From positions 682,001 through 746,000 of the forward strand of contig NZ_CAXHZC010000001.1 of NCBI RefSeq assembly GCF_964021845.1: a stretch of 64,000 nucleotides of DNA, written 5' to 3'. Shown here piece after piece: positions 43,696 through 52,694 of the stretch. Positions within the stretch are counted from its first letter, which is position 1. The number at the start of each line of letters is the position of its first letter. Position numbers and translations under genes: made by a program. The notes beneath the pieces were generated by a model that saw only the letters and a list, made by a program, of their open reading frames with translations, had not been told where the DNA came from and ran no database searches. Source of the DNA: Arcticibacterium sp964021845. Its GTDB lineage: Bacteria > Bacteroidota > Bacteroidia > Cytophagales > Spirosomataceae.

Positions 43696-44262
43696 CTAAT
43701 TTAGAACCCTAGACTGACTAGTATCTGGCTGGGTGATTAGGGAATCTACTTTGAAATACCCCGTGATGCCCCCTATAAACTTATAATTACTAAAGTCTTG
43801 GTCAGATTCCATTCCGTTACCAATAAGCTGGTCGGTGGGCGTATTTACTTGCACTTTTTTATCGGTGTATATTTTTTTTGTCTTGGGGCTCCAAATCAGT
43901 TCATTGGTAGAAAGGCTCTGCTGTTCTTCTCTGTTATAAAAGAACACATTTCCCATGATTACGTAGTGGTCTTTACTTTTGACATAACGACCACTGTCAC
44001 CTCTTAATGAACTATACTCTACAGCATCATCATTGAGAAAATTTACGTAGATGGCCTTAGGGTAATTTTCGTCTTCATTCTGCATCTTTTCCTGCACCGC
44101 TGTCGACATTTTAACCACTACCTTCCCAGAATCTGAATAAGCCACCGCAAGGTCGTTTACCGTCATAATTGGGCCCAAATAAACAAATGGCGTTTCAGGC
44201 TCCCCGTCTTCTTTACAAGATGCCAAGAATCCTAAAAGCAATAAGCCTAATAAAAAACGCAT
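43696..44262 (-). CDS. lptC: LptC-like lipopolysaccharide export protein
   Basis: A 188-residue lipoprotein (lipobox LASC, Cys16) with the beta-jellyroll pattern of LptC. Characteristic strands include GPIMTVNDLAVAYSDSGKVVVKM, split here by turns, and KIYTDKKVQVNTPTDQLIGNG, followed by FSNYKFIGGITGYF, which matches the end of LptC domains. LptC links the inner-membrane LptBFG motor to LptA in moving LPS to the outer membrane. Its start overlaps the stop of the outer-membrane protein gene by one base (TAATG). The coaX-OMP-lptC order is common in Bacteroidota. Confidence 0.78.
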   Translation of the reverse strand: MRFLLGLLLLGFLASCKEDGEPETPFVYLGPIMTVNDLAVAYSDSGKVVVKMSTAVQEKMQNEDENYPKAIYVNFLNDDAVEYSSLRGDSGRYVKSKDHYVIMGNVFFYNREEQQSLSTNELIWSPKTKKIYTDKKVQVNTPTDQLIGNGMESDQDFSNYKFIGGITGYFKVDSLITQPDTSQSRVLN

Positions 44263-45557
44263 TAGTCAATTTTTGGCTTGATAAACCAGGGGCTAAGTAA
44301 ACTCATACTAGCAGAGAAACGTACGTATTGCTCCTGTATAAGGTTGTTTGCTGTAGTTCCTCTAGTGCCTAAGGCTATACCAAGGTTTACATAACTAGGG
44401 TTTCTGAAGCCCATCGGAAGCGACATTCCCATAGAGAATCTAGTATCCTTTATTTGAGTATTGTTTATATAATATGGAGAATCACCAGTAGCAAAGCCTA
44501 TACGGTAAAATACTTGGTTAAAGTATTTGGTAGAAGCAGAGTTTGGTAACCACTCAATTCCAAATTTATACTCATGGCTATTAGTTAATACTGCTGCAGC
44601 TGCCTGGTCAAGAGCTTTATGGTTTGCCCATTGGGTAGAATGATAATCAGCCGCAAAAACCCAATGGAAAGGGCTCTCTAAACTAACACCTGCTCTAAAC
44701 TGTGAAGGAGTAGAAGTAGAAATATCATTAAAGCCTACAGTGTCTGGTAAACTAACTAAAACAGGGCCATTCCCTTGGTCAGAGTAGTTTCCGAAAGTCT
44801 GAAGCAAATCACCTTTTAAATTAGTAGAGAATTCTCTACTAGCACCTACGTTAAAACGCCATTTTTCTGAAAGTTCCTTTTGATAAGCTAGCCCTAGTTT
44901 TAGAGAAGCTCCTTTTAGGGTATAGCGTGACGTGTTTCTCAATTGGTTTGATGCTAAACCGAATAAATAGCTACTGCTATCCTTAGTGAAGGTTCCGAAG
45001 TTATACGCTCCTTCTACACCAATGTAGAAGTCTTTTAAAACTCTAAATGAGTTTACATAAGAAACTCTCGAAATTCCGCCGGTATTTGTATTCTCATAGT
45101 TTACTACCTCATTTGATGAACCCACTATAGTTTCTTGGTAAGAGGCCTTGTGGTCTACCATGCTATAGGGTCTTAATGCTACGGCCATTGCCCAGTTAGC
45201 GGTAATAGGTGTAGTAAGAGATAGGTGAGTTAAATTCATTCCTAAATCATACTGCGTGGCATTAGAAGAAGAAATAGTTCTAGAGTTTCCTCTTAGTCCT
45301 ACGTCAAATGCCACATATTTAAGATTAGCAGCATATCTGTTTTTAACTAGAAGAGCTGGGTTAATGAGGTTAACATAGAAAGCGTTTGCAAACGACGCTC
45401 CTGTGCCACCCATCATATCTTGAGACGCCGAACTTGGGTCTGCTAGTTCGCCATAGCCAAAAACGGAGTATGGGGTATTTCCTTGGCCTTGTGAGAAAGC
45501 GTATTGAAAAGATAAAATTAGAATGAGACTACTTAATAAAGTTTTTGTTCTCAGCAT
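44262..45557 (-). CDS. Outer-membrane beta-barrel protein of unknown function
   Basis: A 431-residue exported protein with a signal peptide ending near residue 22 (AFSQ). Repeated amphipathic strands and segments such as NTPYSVFGYGELADPSS, MMGGTGASFANAFYVNLINPA and FKFGIEWLPNSA-like repeats suggest a FadL- or PorV-like barrel. Its start lies 29 bases inside the end of coaX, and its stop overlaps lptC, so the three are coupled. A role in outer-membrane biogenesis is suggested by lptC linkage. No specific function is recognised. Confidence 0.72.
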   Translation of the reverse strand: MLRTKTLLSSLILILSFQYAFSQGQGNTPYSVFGYGELADPSSASQDMMGGTGASFANAFYVNLINPALLVKNRYAANLKYVAFDVGLRGNSRTISSSNATQYDLGMNLTHLSLTTPITANWAMAVALRPYSMVDHKASYQETIVGSSNEVVNYENTNTGGISRVSYVNSFRVLKDFYIGVEGAYNFGTFTKDSSSYLFGLASNQLRNTSRYTLKGASLKLGLAYQKELSEKWRFNVGASREFSTNLKGDLLQTFGNYSDQGNGPVLVSLPDTVGFNDISTSTPSQFRAGVSLESPFHWVFAADYHSTQWANHKALDQAAAAVLTNSHEYKFGIEWLPNSASTKYFNQVFYRIGFATGDSPYYINNTQIKDTRFSMGMSLPMGFRNPSYVNLGIALGTRGTTANNLIQEQYVRFSASMSLLSPWFIKPKID

Positions 45558-46260
45558 TATATATTAAAATTCTGTTTAACCCCTCAAGGACCAAATTTGA
45601 AGCCGCAAATGTCGGATAATTAATCTGACTTTCAAAAAAAACGGCATCTCCTCCTCCTATAATAATTTTTAAGGTCTCTTTTTCTTGATATTTAGAAATA
45701 AGACCATTGATTTCTGCCGCCATTCCATTTACTACACCGCTTCTTATGCAGCTTTCTGTAGAGGTGCCTATTAAAGCAGGAATACCATCTTCTTTTATCA
45801 ACGGCAGCTTTTTGGTGAAAGTATGTAGTGCCTTAAACCGCATTCTTAGGCCTGGTGAAATGATACCACCTTCAAACGTCCCACTCTTATTTAGATAATC
45901 ATATTTTATGGCGGTTCCCATTTCTATAATAAGGCAGTTTTCGTTTGGGAATTGATAAAAAGCCCCGACTGCTGCCGCAATTCTATCATATCCAAGTGTT
46001 TTTGGCGTGTCGTAGCCATTTTTGATTGGCAGAGCTGTCTCTGGCGAAAGTATAAGTTTGGTACTGAAATCTGAAAATAGCTCATTTAAATCTTCCATAC
46101 TTTTAGTTACAGAGCAAATAATGATTTTTTCAGGATTAACTTTTTTTAAGCTTTTTAGAATGCCTTTAACATTTAATCCTCGCTCATAACTAGTGAGTTT
46201 AAGCCCTTCAAAAAAGGCTAGTTTACCAAAAGTATTTCCGAGGTCTATAGCGGCGTTCAT
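45529..46260 (-). CDS. coaX: Type III pantothenate kinase (CoaX)
   Basis: A 243-residue enzyme for the first step of coenzyme A synthesis. The N-terminal AIDLGNTFGK is the ATP-phosphate loop of the ASKHA fold. LGYDRIAAAVGAF has the substrate-binding GxDR segment. EMGTAIKYDYL replaces the usual DxGTAxTxD, with Glu in place of the first Asp. FEGGIISPGLRMRFKAL and IIGGGDAVFF are also typical. The 3' end overlaps the following barrel-protein gene by 29 bases. Confidence 0.92.
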   Translation of the reverse strand: MNAAIDLGNTFGKLAFFEGLKLTSYERGLNVKGILKSLKKVNPEKIIICSVTKSMEDLNELFSDFSTKLILSPETALPIKNGYDTPKTLGYDRIAAAVGAFYQFPNENCLIIEMGTAIKYDYLNKSGTFEGGIISPGLRMRFKALHTFTKKLPLIKEDGIPALIGTSTESCIRSGVVNGMAAEINGLISKYQEKETLKIIIGGGDAVFFESQINYPTFAASNLVLEGLNRILIYNAENKNFIK

Positions 46261-46283
46261 TGTTATTACGGTGTTTTAGAAAC

Positions 46284-46318
46284 AAAAGCACCCTCTCTTA
46301 AAAAGAAAGGGTGCTTTT
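46284..46318 (-). terminator. Terminator after the MFS transporter gene
   Basis: AAAAGCACCCT and AGGGTGCTTTT pair around a short loop of A and T. It is 20 bases past the MFS stop on the minus strand and upstream of coaX. Confidence 0.75.
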
Positions 46319-46339
46319 AAAGAATATAAATATAATTAA

Positions 46340-47563
46340 TTAGGCAGCCACTTTATTGCTACCCTTTTGCCAGAAAAATAATATTACAAACGCAACTATT
46401 AATATGATAGGGAAGGTCATCATTGTTGTTAATGTAGCCTGTCCAGCTGCTAAGTCAAGCTCTGTTCCTGTAAGGCCAAGTGCACTTTGTTCTGCAATGT
46501 CACTGTCAATCCATCCACCAATAATTGGTTGGAAGATAGCTGTAGAGAACATACCTACACCACCAATGATAGACATACCTAATGCTCCACTTTTAGGAAT
46601 CTTTTCTGCTACAAAGCCAATCATTGTTGGCCAGAAGAAAGCAACACCTAATGCGAAGAAGATTGCAGCAACATAAGTCATTGAGCCAATTTGCGTACTA
46701 AATAGGTAAATTCCTAAGGTAGCTAACACCGCTCCACCAAGTAAAACGCCTGTTTGACCAAGTAACTTTGTTACTGGTCCACCAAAGAATCTTAAGACAG
46801 CCATAAGACCTGCCGTAAGAGCAAGAATCAACATTGGCTTAGCTCCAGAGCTTTCCATGATTAGACCTGTCCATTTTTGTGGTCCAAATTCTGAAATAGC
46901 TGTTAAAGCCATACACGCAAAGATGAAAAGGAATAATGGAGTCAACATCGCCTTGAAGTTGGCAGAAAGCGAAGCTTGCTCACCTTTAGGCTCAGGAAAT
47001 GCTTGACCTCTAAATAGGAAGAAATATATAAGTGCAGGAATTGGAATTAACCAAAATTGGCTTTGCCAAGATAATCCCATTGTGTTCATTAATTCAGAAA
47101 TTAATGCTCCTAAGAAAATTCCACCAGGAAACCACATGTGAAAACGGTTTAACATACTGTTTCGTTTGTCTCCATCATAAGTATCCGCAATCATAGGATT
47201 ACAAGCAGCCTCTGTACAGCCACATCCTATTCCCATTAAAAGGTTTGACACTAAAAGCATCGCATAACTAGCATCAGTTACTACATAAATGGCGTAAAGC
47301 GTTAGGGCAGCTCCTACAAAGTGACTAACAAAAGCAATTTGCATGATTTTTTTAGGCCCTATGGAATGATAAATCAAACCACCGATAATCATGGCGATTG
47401 GAAAACCGAAAAACCAAAGAGAATTAATGTATCCTAAATTTTCTGCTGTATAACCTAGGTCGGTTCCTAATTGTTTTAGGGTACCAGCACTAATACTAAA
47501 AGAAAATGCAGTAGTAATTAAGGCAAAACAGCTTGCCAAAAAGAGTTTCTTATCGTTTACCAT
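46340..47563 (-). CDS. MFS transporter (sugar-type)
   Basis: A 407-residue inner-membrane carrier with about twelve hydrophobic segments. I start it at the ATG at 47563 (MVNDKKLFLAS...), not the TTG further upstream, because the added 39 residues have no transporter character. Segments include GTLKQLGTDLGYTAENLGYI, the loop GPKKIMQ after TM2, GIGCGCTEAACNPMIADTYD and GFVAEKIPKSGALGMS. The pattern with NPMIADTY resembles FucP/NanT-like sugar:proton symporters. It is divergent from a Gfo/Idh-TIM barrel operon that probably consumes what it imports. Confidence 0.85.
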   Translation of the reverse strand: MVNDKKLFLASCFALITTAFSFSISAGTLKQLGTDLGYTAENLGYINSLWFFGFPIAMIIGGLIYHSIGPKKIMQIAFVSHFVGAALTLYAIYVVTDASYAMLLVSNLLMGIGCGCTEAACNPMIADTYDGDKRNSMLNRFHMWFPGGIFLGALISELMNTMGLSWQSQFWLIPIPALIYFFLFRGQAFPEPKGEQASLSANFKAMLTPLFLFIFACMALTAISEFGPQKWTGLIMESSGAKPMLILALTAGLMAVLRFFGGPVTKLLGQTGVLLGGAVLATLGIYLFSTQIGSMTYVAAIFFALGVAFFWPTMIGFVAEKIPKSGALGMSIIGGVGMFSTAIFQPIIGGWIDSDIAEQSALGLTGTELDLAAGQATLTTMMTFPIILIVAFVILFFWQKGSNKVAA

Positions 47564-47876
47564 TATAATAATTAGATTAGGGTTGAGAATATAAATAGAT
47601 TGGGGTTGAAAATTTTTTTTGTAAAAATAGTTTTTTTGACCATTCATCAAAAGATAAAAGGATATAATTGTATAAATCAATTTCAGAATAAAAATGCCTT
47701 TAAAAACTTGGGAAGCGTGATTTTGAGAAATTAAGATTGTAATAGCATAAAAATGTGGCGTTTAAATGAAATTGTATTTTAGACTTAAAAATTGGACTGT
47801 TTAATTTGACCTCTCTTTGCGATTTTCCTTAAATTGCACATCACTTTTATTAATTAAGAACCCTTAGTAAGGAATA
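47564..47876. other. 313-base divergent intergenic region (MFS / Gfo-Idh)
   Basis: AT-rich region between divergent starts with no coding frame. It should contain both promoters. I see no clean TAnnTTTG box and no strong inverted repeat. Confidence 0.5.
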
Positions 47877-49085
47877 ATGAGTAGAAAAATAAAGATGGGA
47901 ATGATAGGTGGCTCTTTAGAGGCATTTATTGGTGCAGTACATAGAAGAGGAGCTGCTTTAGATGGTGAGGTAGAATTAGTATGTGGAGCTTTTAGCTCAA
48001 ATCCTGAAAAATCAAAAGCAACAGGAGAATCTCTTTATTTAGACCCAAGTCGCGTTTACGGCTCTTATGAAGAGATGATTTTAAAGGAAAAAGAACTTCC
48101 AGTTGGGGAGCGAATGGATTTTGTATCTATAGTGGTGCCTAATCATGTTCATTTTCCTGCGGCAAAGTTTGCTTTAGAAAACGGTTTCCCTGTATTAATG
48201 GATAAGCCAGTAACTTTAACCACTCATGAGGCTAAAGATTTAAAAGTAATTTTGGAAGAAACGGGTCTTCTTTTCGCACTTACGCATAATTATACTGCTT
48301 ACCCGATGGTGAAGGAAGCAAAGCATTTAGTGAAAACTGGTGTGATAGGTGATATAAGAAAGGTAATAGTGGAGTATCCGCAAGGCTGGCTGTATAATTT
48401 AGTAGAAGGTACTGGAAATAAACAAGCCGACTGGCGTACAGACCCTGAAAGATGTGGTGCTGCTGGTGGTGTGGGAGATATAGGAACACATGCAGAAAAC
48501 TTAGCAGAATATATTACGGGCCTTGAAATTACGGAGTTATGTGCCGATCTAACCATTTTTGTAGAAGGAAGAAGGTTAGATGATGATGCTAATATCTTAT
48601 TAAGGTTTAATAATGGAGCCAAAGGGGTGTTGCACAATTCTCAAATCTGTCATGGAGAAGAGAATGACCTTAACATTCGTATTTATGGAAGTAAAGGAGG
48701 TTTGAAGTGGAGTCAAATGGAGCCAAACACTTTAGAGCTAACTAACCAGGATACAGGTTCTAGAATTATTAGAACAGGAGTTGGTAACCTTTCTGAGCAT
48801 GCCCAAGCTCATACACGTCAGCCAGCAGGGCATCCTGAAGGTTATATAGAGACTTTTGCGAGTATTTATAGAAACTTCGCCATGGCTTTAAGAAATAGTT
48901 GGGGCGTAGCTGCTGATAAATCTGCTACTGGTGGTTTAGGTGGTGGCAAAGCAGATGGCTCTTACAACCCTGAAATTTACGATTTCCCAGGAATAGACGA
49001 TGGTTTAAGAGGGATGGGCTTTATACAAACAGTAGTAAAATCAGCAAATGATGACACTACTAAGTGGACAAAATTCGAAATCTAG
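47877..49085 (+). CDS. Gfo/Idh/MocA-family oxidoreductase (cytoplasmic, 1)
   Basis: A 402-residue NAD(P)-dependent enzyme without signal peptide. The N-terminal dinucleotide motif reads GMIGGSLEAFIGAVHR. FPVLMDKPVTLTTHEA carries the conserved Lys-Pro. The C-terminal domain has GVGDIGTHAENLAEYITG, the D-x-G-x-H catalytic segment. Members oxidise or epimerise sugars or inositols. It heads an operon with an acetyltransferase, a second Gfo/Idh and a sugar isomerase-like TIM barrel. A joint role in handling an oxidised (keto) sugar is likely; the substrate is unknown. Confidence 0.87.
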   Translation: MSRKIKMGMIGGSLEAFIGAVHRRGAALDGEVELVCGAFSSNPEKSKATGESLYLDPSRVYGSYEEMILKEKELPVGERMDFVSIVVPNHVHFPAAKFALENGFPVLMDKPVTLTTHEAKDLKVILEETGLLFALTHNYTAYPMVKEAKHLVKTGVIGDIRKVIVEYPQGWLYNLVEGTGNKQADWRTDPERCGAAGGVGDIGTHAENLAEYITGLEITELCADLTIFVEGRRLDDDANILLRFNNGAKGVLHNSQICHGEENDLNIRIYGSKGGLKWSQMEPNTLELTNQDTGSRIIRTGVGNLSEHAQAHTRQPAGHPEGYIETFASIYRNFAMALRNSWGVAADKSATGGLGGGKADGSYNPEIYDFPGIDDGLRGMGFIQTVVKSANDDTTKWTKFEI

Positions 49086-49113
49086 TAAAATCTTATAAAA
49101 GTTTAAGATAACG

Positions 49114-49599
49114 ATGGATATTGAAATAAGGCAGGCTAGTCTTTTAGATTTGCCTAAAATTAAGGATTTGTTTGTCAATACAGTGCAAGAGTGTTGTTCT
49201 GATGATTATGATGAACGCCAAATCGAGGTTTGGTGTGATGCCGTTAATCATGAAGAGCGATGGGAGGATGCAATAAAGAAACAATATTTTTTATTAGCCT
49301 GCCGTGGTGAAGAACTTTTGGGTTTTACATCATTAGAAAAAACGAACTTAAAAATTAAAGGATACTTAGATTTTATGTTTGTTCATGCTGCACATCAAAG
49401 AAAGGGCATTGCTAAAAGGCTTTTGAACGAAGTAAAGCTTAAGGCTAAATCACTTGGCTTTAAGCTCATTGAAACTGATGTTAGTATAACGGCCTTTGAG
49501 TTTTTTGAAAGAAATGGCTTTTTTAAGCTTAGGAAAAATTTAAATACAAAAGATAATGGTGTTGATTTAATCAATTACCGAATGACCAAGATTTTATAA
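49114..49599 (+). CDS. GNAT-family N-acetyltransferase
   Basis: A 161-residue protein with the GNAT fold. The acetyl-CoA motif is in HAAHQRKGIAKRLLNEVK (Q-x-x-G-x-A form). The C-terminal strand-helix has SITAFEFFERNGF, typical of the family. It lies 28 bases after the first Gfo/Idh and 33 bases before the second, on the same strand. Its substrate may be an amino sugar or a protein; the sequence does not say which. Confidence 0.85.
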   Translation: MDIEIRQASLLDLPKIKDLFVNTVQECCSDDYDERQIEVWCDAVNHEERWEDAIKKQYFLLACRGEELLGFTSLEKTNLKIKGYLDFMFVHAAHQRKGIAKRLLNEVKLKAKSLGFKLIETDVSITAFEFFERNGFFKLRKNLNTKDNGVDLINYRMTKIL

Positions 49600-49632
49600 A
49601 TCACAAATTGGCCTTTAGGCCTGAATTAAAAC

Positions 49633-50778
49633 ATGTCAAAAATAAAAGTAGGAGTAGTAGGAACAGGATTTATAGGGCCAGCTCATATTGAGGCTTTACG
49701 AAGACTTCCTAATGTAGAAGTAGTAGCCTTGTGCGAGGTTAGCCAAGAATTAGCAGACCAAAAAGCTGCAGAATTAGGAATTCCGGTAGGTTGCACGTTT
49801 GAAAACCTACTTAAAATGGAGGAGATACAATGTATACATATATGCACACCTAATTTCCTTCATTATTCACAATCAAAGGCGGCTTTAGAAGCGGGTAAGC
49901 ATGTGGTTTGTGAAAAACCATTGTCAAAAGATTTGCATGAAGCAAAAGAACTGGTTGAGATAGCCGAGAAATCAGGTTTAGTTAATGCTGTTCATTTTAA
50001 TTTGAGGTACTACCCAATGGTACGTCAAATGAAAGTGATGAGAGAGAAAGGTGAATTAGGCGAAGTTTTCTCTATTATAGGTTCTTACCTTCAAGATTGG
50101 TTGTTCTTAGATACTGATTATAACTGGAGATTAGAGCCAGACAAGTCGGGTGATTCTAGGGCCATTGCTGATATTGGTTCTCATTTGATGGATATTATTG
50201 AGTATGTAACTGGATTGAAAACAGTAGAACTTCTGGCTGATTTCAATACTGTTCATGACATTAGAAAGAAACCGAAAAAAGCTATTGCTACATATTCTGG
50301 TGTAGAACTGGGGCCAGACGATTATGAAGATGTGGCAATTAATACAGAAGACCATGCTAACGTTTTACTTCGCTTTGATAATGGAAATGCTGGTAGCATT
50401 ACTGTATCTCAGGTTTCTGCAGGTCGTAAGAATCAATTGAAAGTAGAAATTTCTGGTTCAAAGAAAACTTTTGCGTTCAATTCTGAAAGACCAAATGAGT
50501 TATGGATGGGACACAGAGAAAAGGCAAATGAAGTACTGATGAAAGACCCTTCTTTGGTAGCAGATGGTGTGCAGAGCGTGGTTTCATTCCCTGGTGGCCA
50601 CAATGAAGGTTTCCCTGATACTTCTAAGCAGCTTTTCAAGGAAGTTTACGCGGCTATTGAGGAAGGTAAACAGCCTGAAAATCCAACGTTCCCAACATTT
50701 GCTGATGGCTACAGAGAGTTGTTGGTATGTGAAAGGATTTTAGAAAGTCACAGGTCAAGAAGCTGGACGACTGTTTAA
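49633..50778 (+). CDS. Gfo/Idh/MocA-family oxidoreductase (cytoplasmic, 2)
   Basis: A 381-residue enzyme with a canonical dinucleotide motif (VGVVGTGFIGPAHIEAL), CEKPLSKDLHEA with the Lys-Pro pair, and DIGSHLMDIIEYVTG with the catalytic Asp and His. LRFDNGNAGSITVSQV is the usual beta-sheet of the C-terminal domain. It is in the same operon as the first Gfo/Idh and the TIM barrel, suggesting two consecutive redox steps or an oxidation-reduction pair in an epimerisation. Confidence 0.88.
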   Translation: MSKIKVGVVGTGFIGPAHIEALRRLPNVEVVALCEVSQELADQKAAELGIPVGCTFENLLKMEEIQCIHICTPNFLHYSQSKAALEAGKHVVCEKPLSKDLHEAKELVEIAEKSGLVNAVHFNLRYYPMVRQMKVMREKGELGEVFSIIGSYLQDWLFLDTDYNWRLEPDKSGDSRAIADIGSHLMDIIEYVTGLKTVELLADFNTVHDIRKKPKKAIATYSGVELGPDDYEDVAINTEDHANVLLRFDNGNAGSITVSQVSAGRKNQLKVEISGSKKTFAFNSERPNELWMGHREKANEVLMKDPSLVADGVQSVVSFPGGHNEGFPDTSKQLFKEVYAAIEEGKQPENPTFPTFADGYRELLVCERILESHRSRSWTTV

Positions 50779-50820
50779 AGCAGCTTATAACGAATTATAA
50801 CATTAAAAAAGAGATAGATA

Positions 50821-51876
50821 ATGAAAACGATAAAAGGACCTGCAGTTTTTTTAGCTCAGTTTTTGGGAGACGACGCTCCCTTTAATTCTTTAGACGGTCT
50901 TGCCGATTATATGGGAGGTAAAGGGTACAAAGGTATTCAGTTGCCAACTTGGGACCCTAGGGTTATTGATTTAGCCAAAGCGGCTGAGTCAAAAACTTAC
51001 TGTGACGAGCTAAAAGGCAAAATGAAAGATAAAGGACTTGAAATTACGGAACTGAGCACTCATTTGCAGAGTCAGTTGGTAGCTTCTCATCCTACTTATG
51101 ATGCTATGTATGATGCTTTTGCTCCTGCAGAAGTTCATGGTAATGAGCCAGCAAGAAGAGCTTGGGCTATTCAGCAATGTAAGTTAGGAGCTCAAGCCTC
51201 TAAGAATTTAGGTTTAACTTCTCACGTAGGTTTTTCTGGAGCTCTGGCTTGGCCTTTCTTATATCCATGGCCTCAGCGTCCTGCAGGTTTAATAGAGTCG
51301 GCTTTTAAAGAGTTAGCGACTAGATGGAAGCCAATATTAGATACATATGACGAGTGTGGTGTAGATTACTGTTATGAACTTCACCCTGGCGAAGATGTTC
51401 ATGATGGAACCACCTTTGAAATGTTTTTAGAAGCTTTAGACGGGCATCCAAGAGCGAATATTAATTATGACCCAAGTCATTTTGTACTACAAGCTTTGGA
51501 TTATGTTCAATTCATCGATTTTTATCATGAAAGAATTAAAGCTTTCCATGTGAAAGATGCGGAGTTTAACCCTACAGGAAAGCAAGGTGTTTACAGTGCT
51601 TATGCTGGATGGGCCGATAGAGCTGGGCGTTTCCGTTCTTTAGGTGATGGTCAAGTAGACTTTAAAGCTATCTTTAGTAAGCTTTCGCAATATGGTTATG
51701 ATGGCTGGGCCGTTTTAGAGTGGGAGTGCTGTATTAAAGACTCTGACCAAGGAGCTACGGAGGGAGCACCATTTATTCAGGAACATATTATAGAAGTAGT
51801 GACGCGTGCATTTGATGATTTCGCTGCTACAGGCACTGATGAGGCCTTAAATCGTAAAATTTTAGGCTTAGATTAA
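50821..51876 (+). CDS. Sugar phosphate isomerase/epimerase-type TIM barrel
   Basis: A 351-residue AP-endonuclease-2-like (xylose isomerase-like) barrel. Metal ligands are visible in CYELHPGEDVHDG (Glu), NINYDPSHFVLQ (Asp, His), KAFHVKDAEF (His, Asp) and WAVLEWECC (Glu). LGDGQVDFKAIF is the typical strand before the last barrel segment. It lies 42 bases after the second Gfo/Idh. Together with those enzymes it fits an inositol- or 3-keto-sugar-type pathway, in which such barrels act as dehydratases, isomerases or keto-glycoside lyases. Confidence 0.87.
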   Translation: MKTIKGPAVFLAQFLGDDAPFNSLDGLADYMGGKGYKGIQLPTWDPRVIDLAKAAESKTYCDELKGKMKDKGLEITELSTHLQSQLVASHPTYDAMYDAFAPAEVHGNEPARRAWAIQQCKLGAQASKNLGLTSHVGFSGALAWPFLYPWPQRPAGLIESAFKELATRWKPILDTYDECGVDYCYELHPGEDVHDGTTFEMFLEALDGHPRANINYDPSHFVLQALDYVQFIDFYHERIKAFHVKDAEFNPTGKQGVYSAYAGWADRAGRFRSLGDGQVDFKAIFSKLSQYGYDGWAVLEWECCIKDSDQGATEGAPFIQEHIIEVVTRAFDDFAATGTDEALNRKILGLD

Positions 51877-51932
51877 AAAAAATAATCTTTTAATTTCTGG
51901 TCAATTTTTGATATTTAAATTGGCATTTAAAC

Positions 51933-51965
51933 AAAGCACTTTCTTATAGGAAGTGCTTTGTTGTA
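51933..51965 (+). terminator. Terminator after the TIM-barrel gene
   Basis: AAAGCACTTTC and GGAAGTGCTTT pair over about 11 bases, with a TTGTTGT tail. Confidence 0.65.
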
Positions 51966-52264
51966 TTATGCAAAGAAAAAAAATAACTATATAAACTTTG
52001 GGCAGTTTCGAATCTTTGGAAATATCGACTTTCCTAGTCACCTTTGGCTTATAAATAAAGAGAATATAATTCGGGAAAGAATAGAAATATTTGGGATAAG
52101 TTTTTCTTTGTTTTGAAAACTTAGATTTAGCAAAATATAATTTGGCGATAGTTTGTGTTGACAAAACTGACAGATAGTTTTTTTTAGAGATCTTCGCTAT
52201 TTTAGGAATAATTGAATTATAGTAATTTATTATTGTATTTTTCGTATCTTTTTCAAGACAAATT

Positions 52265-52272
52265 TAAATTTG
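52265..52272 (+). promoter_or_regulatory. -7-like box upstream of P-II gene
   Basis: TAAATTTG fits TAnnTTTG and lies 83 bases before the start codon. A TTTC near 52239 could serve as a poor -33 element. Confidence 0.45.
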
Positions 52273-52355
52273 CAAAAATGTTTTAATTCCCTTTGAAAAT
52301 TTTTTCTTTACATTTAAAACCAAAATATAATTTTACATTAAACTAAAAAGATAGG

Positions 52356-52694
52356 ATGAAAAAAATCGAAGCCATAATTCGTAAGTCAAAGTTTTCTGAA
52401 GTTCGTGATGCTTTACATGCTGTAGAAGTTAACTTTTTCTCTTACTGGGATGTGACTGGTGTTGGAAACGAAAAGGAAGGACATATTTACAGAACCATTA
52501 GTTACAGCACTACGGATATTCAAAGAAGATATTTGTCTATCGTCGTTTCTGATGAGTTTTTAGATAGAACTATCGAGGCCATTACGAAAGCTGCATATAC
52601 TGGAAACGTGGGTGATGGCAAAATCTTTATTTCTGAAATGCTAGAAACAGTAAGAATTCGTACTGGAGAAAAGGGTAATCCGGCCATTAACTAA
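52356..52694 (+). CDS. P-II family nitrogen regulatory protein
   Basis: A 112-residue trimeric signal protein. KAAYTGNVGDGKIFI (about 78-92) is the B-loop, and VRIRTGEKG is the C-loop. The T-loop (about 37-54) reads GNEKEGHIYRTISY. The tyrosine equivalent to the uridylylated Tyr51 is kept (Tyr50), but the loop is one residue shorter and the Gln39 that helps bind Mg-ATP/2-oxoglutarate is Glu39. The gene is followed by an ammonium transporter, so it is a GlnK-type protein likely gating Amt. Confidence 0.92.
   Translation: MKKIEAIIRKSKFSEVRDALHAVEVNFFSYWDVTGVGNEKEGHIYRTISYSTTDIQRRYLSIVVSDEFLDRTIEAITKAAYTGNVGDGKIFISEMLETVRIRTGEKGNPAIN

Larger units (their letters stand above)
51877..52355. other. 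479-base intergenic region upstream of the P-II gene
   Basis: Apart from the terminator at its left end and a TAAATTTG box at 52265-52272, it is AT-rich with no plausible gene. The minus-strand open frame here is low complexity and unconvincing. Confidence 0.55.
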
